A program made the translations under genes and the position numbers. A DNA stretch of 33,105 nucleotides, from contig CANOHY010000024.1 of NCBI GenBank assembly GCA_947565915.1, positions 1-33,105 on the forward strand. The letters are read 5' to 3'. This DNA is from an uncultured Eggerthellaceae bacterium. GTDB lineage: Bacteria > Actinomycetota > Coriobacteriia > Coriobacteriales > Eggerthellaceae. Below are positions 23,387-30,996 of this stretch, in pieces; within the stretch, counting starts at the first letter, position 1, and each line of letters begins with the position of its first letter. Under the pieces are notes generated by a model. The model saw only the letters and a program-made list of their open reading frames with translations. It was not told the DNA's origin and ran no database searches.

Positions 23387-24677
23387 GGATAAACAGCCCG
23401 CTTCGCAATTTCGGTTCGAACCAGGTGGATTTGGGAGGCATCATCAGACCGGCATCTGCCACGTTCATCAGCTCTTCGATGCTGGTGGGATACAACGCGA
23501 AGGCGGCCGTGCAATCAGCCTTGCAACGTCGTTCCAGCTCGGCAAGCCCGCGGATGCCGCCCACGAAGTCGATGCGCGGACTGCGCCGCGGGTCGGCGAT
23601 GCCGAGCACGGGCTCGAACAACCGTGCTTGCAATATGGACACATCGAGTCCTTCGTAGGGATCGTTGGAGGTATCCTCGGGCCGAATGCGACAGCGATAC
23701 CACCGGTCATCCAGATAGGTGCAGAACTCGCCCTTCTCCTTTGGACGGATGAGCTCTTCAGCGTTTGCTGCCTGTTGCGCATCGGACGAACCGCTAATAG
23801 TGAGGGGGTCCTTCGGCGAGCAGGGATTGCAAATGCGTTCCACATCGAATCGCGATTCCAACTCGGCAAGGAATTCCTCGCTGCTCAGGCCATTCAAATT
23901 GCGCACCACCCGCTCGTAGGGCAAGATGGCAAGCTCGCTGTCGGCAAACAGCACAGCCAAGAAGTAGTCTGCTTCCTCGGTGGGTTCTTCCGACCCGCGG
24001 GCAGTGCGACGCGCTTTCGCTACCTCGCTGGCAGCGGCAACCCGGTGATGCCCGTCGGCGATGTAGACGCGCGGCATGTTCGCGAAGAGCTCGCGCAAAT
24101 GGTCGTTCATTGAGGGATCCACCATGAAGCCGCGATGCCGCACCCCGTCGCTTGCCACGAAGTCGAAAAGCGGCGTGGCCGCCTTCGCCTGAGCGAACAA
24201 ATCGGCAAGCTGCTGCTGGAAGGGATATGTGAGGAAGATGGGCCCGGTTTGCGCTTCGCAGCCGCGCACGTGGTTCACGCGGTCCATCTCCTTGTCCACG
24301 CGGGTGCTCTCGTGCTCCTTCACCACGCCATTGAGGTAATCATCCACTGCCACGCATGCTACGAGCCCAGTTTGCATGCGCCCGTCCATGGTGAGCTCGT
24401 AGAGATAGAAGCTGGGACGTGCGTCGGTTGCCATGTCCCCGCGCTCTTTCAGCCCTCGCAGCAGTTCGCCTGCCTTGAGATAGACGGCCAGCTCGAAAGC
24501 GTCGGTGCCGGGCGGGAAGTTCACGACCGGTTCATCGATTGCCAGAAACGAACGAGGGTTTTCGGCCACAATGCTGCGTGCCTCCTCGATGCTCTGCACG
24601 TCGTAAGGTAGCGCGGCGATTGCGGGAGCGGCTTCGGACGTGGGCCGCAAAGCGCGAAACGGTCTGATGTCGGTCAT
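23376..24677 (-). CDS. DUF1015 family protein
   Basis: A 433-residue cytosolic protein of the DUF1015 family. It starts with IRPFRALRP and ALPYDVQS and has the strongly conserved VVKEHESTR (118-126), GPIFLTY and YIADGHHRVAAA (205-216). The last resembles the GxxR nucleotide/serine-binding sites of the ParB/sulfiredoxin-like superfamily, and archaeal relatives include a free-serine kinase. In bacteria the family often neighbours serA/serC, which are not seen here. GAGGAAGC lies directly before the ATG. It heads a two-gene unit with the SpeE-like gene (11-base overlap). A kinase role in serine metabolism is a guess. Confidence 0.82.
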   Translation of the reverse strand: MTDIRPFRALRPTSEAAPAIAALPYDVQSIEEARSIVAENPRSFLAIDEPVVNFPPGTDAFELAVYLKAGELLRGLKERGDMATDARPSFYLYELTMDGRMQTGLVACVAVDDYLNGVVKEHESTRVDKEMDRVNHVRGCEAQTGPIFLTYPFQQQLADLFAQAKAATPLFDFVASDGVRHRGFMVDPSMNDHLRELFANMPRVYIADGHHRVAAASEVAKARRTARGSEEPTEEADYFLAVLFADSELAILPYERVVRNLNGLSSEEFLAELESRFDVERICNPCSPKDPLTISGSSDAQQAANAEELIRPKEKGEFCTYLDDRWYRCRIRPEDTSNDPYEGLDVSILQARLFEPVLGIADPRRSPRIDFVGGIRGLAELERRCKADCTAAFALYPTSIEELMNVADAGLMMPPKSTWFEPKLRSGLFIHEI

Positions 24678-24900
24678 GCTTCCTCGCTTCGGGTGCCTTC
24701 AAGGACAAGGTGCCGTTTCTCGGGGCTGGTCAGATTCGCCAGGCTCGCGGTGCGGCCAAACCGGCTCTGATGATATACCAAATGGCCTTCCACGCAGCTG
24801 AGCGCTCGCGATAGGCCTGGATTGACCGTTGAATTACGTTTTATCTGTAGAATAGAGGCAAGTTCTTGCCGCTGATTTACCATTGAAGGGAAAACCTACG

Positions 24901-24916
24901 CGTGTGAGGGGACACG
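24901..24916 (+). promoter_or_regulatory. nhaA ribosome-binding site held in a hairpin loop
   Basis: CGTGT (24901-24905) and ACACG (24912-24916) form a 5-bp stem; the loop GAGGGG is the Shine-Dalgarno, and the stem ends directly at the ATG. The 239-base gap upstream, shared with the divergent DUF1015 gene, also holds GGCAAG-tt-CTTGCC (24857-24870) and a TAGAAT. I cannot match it to a known sodium or pH-responsive leader family. Confidence 0.45.
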
Positions 24917-26734
24917 ATGGCGGATATCGACAGAACCGATGACGAGTCCTATCTGGTAGACCTATCAGACGAGCCTTCTGCCAAGGCTGCCGAGGAAGAG
25001 GGAGCTGCCGTTCAGGCGCAATCCGATGTCTTGTCTGACCCGGCTTTTCGCGAGAAGGTGAAGCGGGGCGAGAAGCTGGCTCGGGAGGTAGACGCTGGCC
25101 TGAGCGATGATGTGCGCAAGAAGCAGGAAGACGCACGCGCTCAAAACGTGTTCATCAAAGAGGTGCGCGGGCATCTGAAGCGCTTCAACAAGCTCATCCA
25201 GTTCACTTATTCGTCCACGAAGGCGGCAGCTATCATGCTGCTTGCAGCCATCGTGGCGCTGCTCATCGCGAACTTGGGGCCCTACGAGGCATTCACCGGT
25301 TTCCTCAATCAGCCGCTTGGCATCTTCCTGGGCGATTTCAGCATCAGCATGTCGCTTGGGGCCATCATCAACGACATCCTGATGGCCATCTTCTTCTTGC
25401 TAGTGGGTCTGGAGATCAAATACGAGATGACCGCTGGCGAGCTCACGAACATCCGTCAGGCATTGCTGCCCATCTTGGCGGCTGTTGGTGGCGTTTGCGC
25501 GCCCATCGTGATCTATCTCATCTTCAACGCAGCCATCCCCGACAGCAGCCACGGTTGGGGCGTTCCGACGGCTACCGACATCGCCTTTGCCTTGGGCATC
25601 ATGGCGCTTTTGGGCAATCGCGTGCCCAATGGCGTGCGCGTGTTCTTGACCACGCTCGCTGTGGCCGACGACATCATCGCCATCGTCGTGATCGCGGTGT
25701 TCTATGGCCATTCGCCCGATTTCATGTGGCTGTTCATGGCTGCCGTGGTGGTGGCTGTGCTGGTGATAATGAATAAGGCTCACGTGTACTCGCTCGTGCC
25801 CTACATGCTGATAGGCGTGGTTCTGTGGTTCTGTGTGTTCATGTCGGGCGTGCACTCCACCATCGCAGGCGTGCTTTTGGCCTTCACCATTCCTTCTGGT
25901 TCGCGCGTGGACATGCGCAACTTCTTGAAGTGGTCGGGTGGCGCCGTGCAGCGGGCCGAGGAAACCTATCAGCCCGAGATTCCTGTGTCGGCTCAAGAGG
26001 GTTACATGGCCACCGTGAGCCGCATCGCTCGTATCTCGCGCCAGGTGGTGCCACCGGCAACGCGCTTGGAGCATCACCTGTACCCATGGGTGTACTTCGC
26101 CATATTGCCCTTGTTCGCGCTGACGAATGCCGATGTGTCGTTCGTTGGGGGCGACCTGATGGCTATGGTTACCTCGCCGGTGTTCTTCGGCATCTTCTTC
26201 GGGCTTTTGCTCGGCAAGCCCATCGGCATCATGCTGTTCAGCTTCCTCGTGGTGAAGACGAAGCTCGCCAGCCTGCCCGAGAACGTCAACTGGGTGCACA
26301 TGCTCGGTGCTGCCATCCTGGGTGGCGTGGGCTTCACCATGGCCATCTTCGTGGCAAATCTGGCGTTCCCGGCGCACCCGGAATACATCGTGAACGCGAA
26401 GGTGGCCATCCTTTCAGCGTCTTTGCTTGCTGGCATCATCGGCTTCGTGTTCCTGCTATTGCAAGCCAATGTGGCCAAGCGCCAGGGCGTGCAGTTCCTC
26501 ACGGTGACGGCGCCGGTGGCTCAGCGCCAAACGGCCATGACGGAAGCCGCGTACTTGTCCTCCGAGCTACTGGACGAGATAGAGAGCCCGCTTCTGCGCA
26601 GTGAGATAGAGGCAGCCCAGAAGGATAGCCTGGGGCATATCGCCGAAGTGGTGGTATCGCTGGGCGAAGACGGCGAGCGCTCGGATGCCAAGGCTGCACA
26701 CGAACACGAAGATAAAGCCGACCAAGAGAAGTAG
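24917..26734 (+). CDS. nhaA: Na+/H+ antiporter NhaA with N- and C-terminal extensions
   Basis: NhaA expels sodium in exchange for protons and controls internal pH and salt. The 605-residue protein has the conserved VGLEIKYEMTAGEL, GWGVPTATDIAFALGIMALLG (Asp221) and the ion-binding TTLAVADDIIAI with Asp251-Asp252, matching the essential aspartate pair of the E. coli protein. About 90 charged residues precede the first membrane helix and about 110 follow the last, ending in an acidic, His/Asp/Glu-rich tail. E. coli NhaA is 388 residues, so the extensions are large. The ATG at 24917 follows GAGGGG closely in a hairpin loop. The gene is convergent with the MoaE-like gene; element B lies between them. 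Confidence 0.95.
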   Translation: MADIDRTDDESYLVDLSDEPSAKAAEEEGAAVQAQSDVLSDPAFREKVKRGEKLAREVDAGLSDDVRKKQEDARAQNVFIKEVRGHLKRFNKLIQFTYSSTKAAAIMLLAAIVALLIANLGPYEAFTGFLNQPLGIFLGDFSISMSLGAIINDILMAIFFLLVGLEIKYEMTAGELTNIRQALLPILAAVGGVCAPIVIYLIFNAAIPDSSHGWGVPTATDIAFALGIMALLGNRVPNGVRVFLTTLAVADDIIAIVVIAVFYGHSPDFMWLFMAAVVVAVLVIMNKAHVYSLVPYMLIGVVLWFCVFMSGVHSTIAGVLLAFTIPSGSRVDMRNFLKWSGGAVQRAEETYQPEIPVSAQEGYMATVSRIARISRQVVPPATRLEHHLYPWVYFAILPLFALTNADVSFVGGDLMAMVTSPVFFGIFFGLLLGKPIGIMLFSFLVVKTKLASLPENVNWVHMLGAAILGGVGFTMAIFVANLAFPAHPEYIVNAKVAILSASLLAGIIGFVFLLLQANVAKRQGVQFLTVTAPVAQRQTAMTEAAYLSSELLDEIESPLLRSEIEAAQKDSLGHIAEVVVSLGEDGERSDAKAAHEHEDKADQEK

Positions 26735-26803
26735 CTAGAAAACAGAGGCGCTTATCTAGGCCCTGTGATTCTATTTGCAGCGACAAGTATCACACGAAGA
26801 CAT

Positions 26804-26953
26804 GAATTAATCAGCACTGCTCTGAGCAGCGATTCTGCAGCCCACAAACGCAGGCGAAATCTCATTTGCACAATGTGAATAGCAGGTTCGTTAAAGATTT
26901 CGTCGTAGCGTTTGGGTGCGAAGCCAAGCGCGAAGAGCAGTGCTGATTAATTC
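26804..26953 (+). repeat. Copy B of the dispersed hairpin element
   Basis: The outer arms 26804-26823 and 26934-26953 are a perfect 20-bp inverted repeat (GAATTAATCAGCACTGCTCT and complement). The core half-sites are GATTCTGCAGCCCACA at 26831-26846 and TGGGTGCGAAGCCAA at about 26912-26926. They are joined by CAAACGC/GCGTTTG, and an apical stem pairs GCGAAATCT with AGATTTCG. Copies at 3183-3286 and 19032-19206 share the core but have different arms. It sits between convergent nhaA and the MoaE-like gene, 70 bases after the first and 27 before the second stop. Confidence 0.8.
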
Positions 26954-26980
26954 GAAGCAAAGAGGCTTTGAGCGTGCTTG

Positions 26981-27376
26981 CTAACCTGCGTAGACTTCCT
27001 TTTCCACTACGAGCTCGTTCTTGATCTTGCCCACCAGGTTCTGCAGCGCGTCGATGCATCGAGGGCGGATGTCGGCGCCGATGAGCACGTACATCAGCGA
27101 GTCGCCTACTTTGCACACGCCTTCGTTGAGCCAAACGCGCACGTAATACACGCCTTCCCAGGTGAGTGCTTCGGCGATGGCTGACTCGAGGCCTGCTGCA
27201 TCGTAGGAGAACTCGACTTGCTCAACCGCGGGCATTTCCTGCCCTTCACGCACCTGAGCCTTGGCAGTGGCGCGCACCACGCCGTTGTGGGTGAGGAACA
27301 TGCCGCACTTGTCTGCGTTCTCGCTTGCCTTGGCCTCGGCCAGCCATTCGTCCATTGACGGTTCTTGAATGCCCAT
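26981..27376 (-). CDS. MoaE-like molybdopterin synthase large subunit, divergent
   Basis: A 131-residue protein. The second half, with YYVRVWLNEGVCKVGDSLMYVLIGADIRPRCIDALQNLVGKIKNELVVEKEVY, follows the MoaE pattern of a short loop, a glycine, a long strand, then an amphipathic helix and a charged end. The first half (CGMFLTHNGVVRATAKAQV) matches the family's opening strand. MoaE transfers sulfur with MoaD to make molybdopterin. No moaD or other cofactor gene is nearby and the family's basic active-site residues cannot be confirmed, so a changed role is possible. AAAGG lies before the ATG. It is divergent from lysA. Confidence 0.6.
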   Translation of the reverse strand: MGIQEPSMDEWLAEAKASENADKCGMFLTHNGVVRATAKAQVREGQEMPAVEQVEFSYDAAGLESAIAEALTWEGVYYVRVWLNEGVCKVGDSLMYVLIGADIRPRCIDALQNLVGKIKNELVVEKEVYAG

Positions 27377-27406
27377 GTTGCGTCCTTTCCTTGCTTGCTC
27401 GGGATT

Positions 27407-27420
27407 ATTGTAGCTATTAT
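27407..27420. promoter_or_regulatory. Overlapping -10 boxes of the divergent moaE-like/lysA promoters
   Basis: In the 83-base gap, TATTAT (27415-27420) fits a lysA -10 box, with TTGCTT 18 bases before it. On the minus strand TACAAT (27412-27407) fits a box for the MoaE-like gene. The two promoters are nearly back-to-back, as between queH and tgt, but here both genes have leaders and Shine-Dalgarno sequences. Confidence 0.4.
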
Positions 27421-27459
27421 GATGGGCATTTCCCGTACGACTTGAAAGGAACCGAGGCA

Positions 27460-28815
27460 ATGTCGCTCCCCAAATCTGACCTGTCAAAGCAAGCAGATGG
27501 GCGCACTACCATGCAATTGGGAGCAGTGCTCCCGCGCACAGCCGAAGTGGTGGACGGGCATCTGCGTGTTGGAGGCGTGGACCTCGTGGAGCTCGCACGC
27601 GAACAGGGCACGGCGCTCTATGTGTTCGATGAAGCTGAGCTGCGCGCCCGCATGGAGGAATACCGCGAGAGCTTCCGCGAGCTGTACCCGAATTCCGAGG
27701 TGCTCTATGCGTCGAAGGCGTTTCTGAACAAGGAAGTCCTGCGCATCGCGCAGCAAGAGGGCATGTGCTTGGACGTGTCGGGTGGTGGCGAACTTGCTTG
27801 CGCGCGTGCGGTGGGCTTTCCTATGGAGCGAGTGTTCGTGCATGGCAACAACAAGACCGAAGCCGAGCTCACCGAGGCAATCGCCGCTGGCGTAGGGCGC
27901 ATAGTGCTGGACAGCCGTCTGGAGCTTCAGCGTGTATCGCGCATCGCGGGCCAGCTGGGCGTCACGCAGAAAGTGCTGATGCGCATAACCCCCGGCGTCG
28001 AAGCCGACACGCATGAGTACATAAAGACGGGCTGCGAGGATTCGAAGTTCGGTTTCACCATGCTGAACGACTTCGCCTTCGAGTGCGTGGGCGACGTGCT
28101 GGCAGCGCCGAATGTGGAGCTCACCGGCTTCCATTGCCATATCGGCTCGCAGATCTTCGCATTGCATTCCTTTGGCGAGGCCGTGGATGTGATGGCCGAG
28201 TTCATGGGGCGCGTGCGCGAGCGCTACGGGTTGGTGACGCGCGACCTGGACCTGGGCGGTGGCTTGGGAATCGCGTACCTGGCAGGTGATAATCCGCCTT
28301 CCATTCGCGAGTTCGCGGAAGTGACCACCAGCGCCGTTATCCACAACTGCGAGCAACGCGGGCTCGAACTGCCGAGGCTTCTGGTAGAGCCAGGGCGCAG
28401 CTTGGTGGCCAATGCTGGCATGACGTTGTACACCGTGGGCATACTGAAGACGCTGCCCGGCATTCGCAAGTACGTGGCCATCGATGGCGGCATGTCCGAC
28501 AACATTCGCACGGCGCTTTATCGCTCCGAGTACGAAGCGACCATTGCGAACAAGGCGAATCAGCCGCGCACCGAGATAGTTACCTTGTGTGGCAAGCATT
28601 GCGAAAGCGGGGACGCCGTGGTGCTCGATGGCAGCTTGCAGCCAGCCGAGTTGGACGATGTGGTGTGCGTATTCGGCACAGGAGCCTATTGCTACACGAT
28701 GTCGTCGAGCTATAACGGCCAGCCGCGTCCGGCCATCGTGTTCGTGGCCGATGGCGATGCGCGCGTGGTCACGCGGCGCGAGACATACGATGACCTCATG
28801 ATGCGCGACCTTTGA
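27460..28815 (+). CDS. lysA: Diaminopimelate decarboxylase
   Basis: Makes L-lysine from meso-diaminopimelate using pyridoxal phosphate. The 451-residue protein shows the fold III PLP lysine in LYASKAFLNKEV (Lys86), then GGGELACARA, HCHIGSQI, DLGGGLGIAY, LLVEPGRSLVANAG and CGKHCESGD, and the C-terminal GAYCYTMSSSYNGQPRPA. GAAAGGA lies nine bases before the ATG. It is followed after 108 bases by hom in the same direction; the two enzymes belong to the aspartate family of amino-acid synthesis. The gap contains ATGCG-ct-CGCAT and GAGAATTCTC palindromes near the hom ribosome-binding site. Confidence 0.96.
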   Translation: MSLPKSDLSKQADGRTTMQLGAVLPRTAEVVDGHLRVGGVDLVELAREQGTALYVFDEAELRARMEEYRESFRELYPNSEVLYASKAFLNKEVLRIAQQEGMCLDVSGGGELACARAVGFPMERVFVHGNNKTEAELTEAIAAGVGRIVLDSRLELQRVSRIAGQLGVTQKVLMRITPGVEADTHEYIKTGCEDSKFGFTMLNDFAFECVGDVLAAPNVELTGFHCHIGSQIFALHSFGEAVDVMAEFMGRVRERYGLVTRDLDLGGGLGIAYLAGDNPPSIREFAEVTTSAVIHNCEQRGLELPRLLVEPGRSLVANAGMTLYTVGILKTLPGIRKYVAIDGGMSDNIRTALYRSEYEATIANKANQPRTEIVTLCGKHCESGDAVVLDGSLQPAELDDVVCVFGTGAYCYTMSSSYNGQPRPAIVFVADGDARVVTRRETYDDLMMRDL

Positions 28816-28923
28816 TGCCTGCGCGCATGTGGGTATGGTGCTAATCTGATTCGATGCGCTCGCATGCGTCGACGTGGTCGGCAAGCGTAGCGCGCTTTGG
28901 GAGAATTCTCTGAAAGGCTTGGC

Positions 28924-30207
28924 ATGGCTGTTTCGATAGGTTTGGTTGGCACAGGCACGGTAGGCGGCGGATGCTTGGACATCCTGGCGGCTCACAAGAA
29001 CGACTTCGAGCGTCACTTCGGCGTTGACGTGAAGCTGGCGCGCGTTTGCTCGCGGCGACCCGATGTTGCCGTAGCGCACGGATGCGGCGACATCTTCACG
29101 ACGGATTACCGTGAGGTGACCGAGGATCCGACGATTGACATAGTGGTGGAGCTTATCGGTGGTACCACCACTGCCTATGACGTGATTGCCTCGGCGCTGA
29201 AGACGGGAAAGTCGGTGGTCACGGCGAACAAGGCCATCATGTCCACGCGCGGTGCCGAGCTGTTCGCCCTGGCTGAGCAGTATGGCGGCGAGCTCGCCTT
29301 CGAGGCGAGCGTGGGCGGCGGCATTCCCATCATCGGACCGCTGAAGCACTCCCTCATCGCCAATGGGATCTCGTCGGTGGTGGGCATCGTGAACGGCACG
29401 ACCAACTACATGCTCACGCGCATGGGCGAAGATGGGCTCTCGTATGATGAGGCGTTGCGCGAGGCGCAAGAGCTTGGCTATGCGGAGGCAGATCCCACGG
29501 CCGACGTGGACGGACTGGATTCAGCTGCGAAGATCGCCATCTTGGCATCGATCGCGTTCAATTCGCGCGTTCAGCGCGACGACGTCCATACCGAGGGCAT
29601 TCGCAGCATTTCGCCCATCGATTTGCGCAAGGCCAAGGAGATGGGCTATGCGGTGAAGCTGCTTGCCATCGCGCATAGGCGCCCCGAGGGCATCGACGTG
29701 CGCGTACAGCCCACCATGATCCCGGTTTCGCATCAGCTTGCCAGCGTGAGCGGCGTGTTCAACGCTATTTACGTGGTGGGCGACTTCGTAGGCGAATCGA
29801 TGTTCTTTGGCGAGGGCGCGGGCGCAGGCCCTGCTGCGAGCGCCGTGATGGGCGATGTGGTGGACGTGGCCCGGCGCATGCAAGCGGGCAAGGGCCCCGA
29901 TGTTGGCTGCACGTGCGTGGAGAACTTGCCCATCATGCCCCTCGACACGCTGCAAACGCGTTACTACCTGCGATTCGTGGTGGCCGATCGCGCGGGCGTG
30001 CTCGCGGCGGCTGCAGAGATCTTCAGCAAGTACGACGTGTCGCTGCGCTCCGTGATGCAGGAGGGCACGCGCGAGCGCAACGCGGTGGACCTCATCTTCG
30101 TAACGCATACAGCGAAGGAAGCCAGCATTCGCCAGGTGATTGACGAGTTGGTGAAGCTGGATGGGGTGATCTTGTCGCAGCCAACCGTCATTCGCTTGGA
30201 GGATTAG
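28924..30207 (+). CDS. hom: Homoserine dehydrogenase with ACT domain
   Basis: Reduces aspartate semialdehyde to homoserine, the branch toward threonine and methionine. At 427 residues it has the NAD(P)-binding IGLVGTGTVGGG, the catalytic region KSVVTANKAIM, the ASVGGGIPIIGPL stretch, IVNGTTNYML and GYAEADPTADVDGLDSAAKIAIL. A C-terminal ACT domain (RFVVADRAGVLAAAAEIFSKYDVSL) is a likely threonine-feedback site. The ATG at 28924 has GAAAGG six bases ahead. The HAD gene starts three bases after its stop. No thrB or thrC is in view. Confidence 0.97.
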   Translation: MAVSIGLVGTGTVGGGCLDILAAHKNDFERHFGVDVKLARVCSRRPDVAVAHGCGDIFTTDYREVTEDPTIDIVVELIGGTTTAYDVIASALKTGKSVVTANKAIMSTRGAELFALAEQYGGELAFEASVGGGIPIIGPLKHSLIANGISSVVGIVNGTTNYMLTRMGEDGLSYDEALREAQELGYAEADPTADVDGLDSAAKIAILASIAFNSRVQRDDVHTEGIRSISPIDLRKAKEMGYAVKLLAIAHRRPEGIDVRVQPTMIPVSHQLASVSGVFNAIYVVGDFVGESMFFGEGAGAGPAASAVMGDVVDVARRMQAGKGPDVGCTCVENLPIMPLDTLQTRYYLRFVVADRAGVLAAAAEIFSKYDVSLRSVMQEGTRERNAVDLIFVTHTAKEASIRQVIDELVKLDGVILSQPTVIRLED

Positions 30208-30210
30208 GCC

Positions 30211-30996
30211 GTGGTGGAATCGAAGGACGCTCTGGCTTTTGACCAGTTTGATGATTCGCGCTTACGGGAGGCAGGCGTGAGTGGCTGCGGTTTCATCTTC
30301 GACTGCGATGGAACGCTGATGGATACCATCGGTGCCTGGCACGAGGCCGAGAACAAGCTGATGGCCGAGGTGGGCATCTCGCTTTCGAAGGAAGAGCGTG
30401 ACGAGCTGAACTCGCTTACCTTGGACGAAGCGGGAAACTGGTTCTACGAGAAGTTCGACGTGCTGGAAAGCCCCGAACAGGTGCGCCAGCTGATCTTCGA
30501 CCACATGCTGGACTATTACCGCACGCAGGCTGAGCTGAACCTGGGAGTGCGCTCTTTTGTGGGCGAGCTTTCTGCGGCCAAGGTGCCCATGGCCATTCTG
30601 TCTTCGAGCCCGCAGGATTTCTTGCAGGCGGGGCTTGAGCGCGTGGGCATGACGGATGTGTTCGACGCGGTGGTTTCCGTGGACGACTTAGGCACGACGA
30701 AGCGTGACGTGCAAACCTATCTGGGGCTTTGTGAGCAGCTAGGCGTTCAGCCGTGCAATGCTTGGTTCTTCGATGATAGCTGGTATGCGCTCAAGACGGC
30801 CCAAGAAGCGGGGCTGCATGTGGTGGGCGTGTTCAGCAAGGATGAATGCGGAACCCACGACGAGCTTGCGCGCTACAGCGAGCAGGTGATTGATGATTTC
30901 GCAGGCTTGACGCTTGCGGGCTTGGTAGGCGGCAGCAGTGCGCGCGCGGCCGCTGCTGACGTGCGCGACAGCGAGCCGGGCGAGGCTACGGAGTGA
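30211..30996 (+). CDS. HAD-superfamily hydrolase (phosphatase-type)
   Basis: A 261-residue haloacid-dehalogenase-type phosphatase, translated from GTG with GGAGGA eight bases ahead. It has motif I FDCDGTLMDT (the nucleophile aspartate and the acid), the helical cap, motif II ILSSSP, and motif IV FFDDSWYALKTAQEAGLHVVG. The layout is that of phosphoglycolate phosphatase/beta-phosphoglucomutase-like enzymes. It starts three bases after hom and overlaps rlmD by four bases (GTGA), so it is probably cotranscribed. No substrate is visible; a link to homoserine or threonine metabolism is only suggested by position. Confidence 0.85.
   Translation: MVESKDALAFDQFDDSRLREAGVSGCGFIFDCDGTLMDTIGAWHEAENKLMAEVGISLSKEERDELNSLTLDEAGNWFYEKFDVLESPEQVRQLIFDHMLDYYRTQAELNLGVRSFVGELSAAKVPMAILSSSPQDFLQAGLERVGMTDVFDAVVSVDDLGTTKRDVQTYLGLCEQLGVQPCNAWFFDDSWYALKTAQEAGLHVVGVFSKDECGTHDELARYSEQVIDDFAGLTLAGLVGGSSARAAAADVRDSEPGEATE

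Noticed and set aside
24678..24916. A named sodium or nhaA-associated riboswitch in the nhaA leader
   Set aside because: Only simple hairpins were seen; I could not match conserved blocks of a known family without a covariance search.
27484..29469. Very long open frame antisense to lysA and hom (about 661 codons)
   Set aside because: It spans two well-supported genes and their gap, is His/Arg/Ala-rich, and matches no domain I know.
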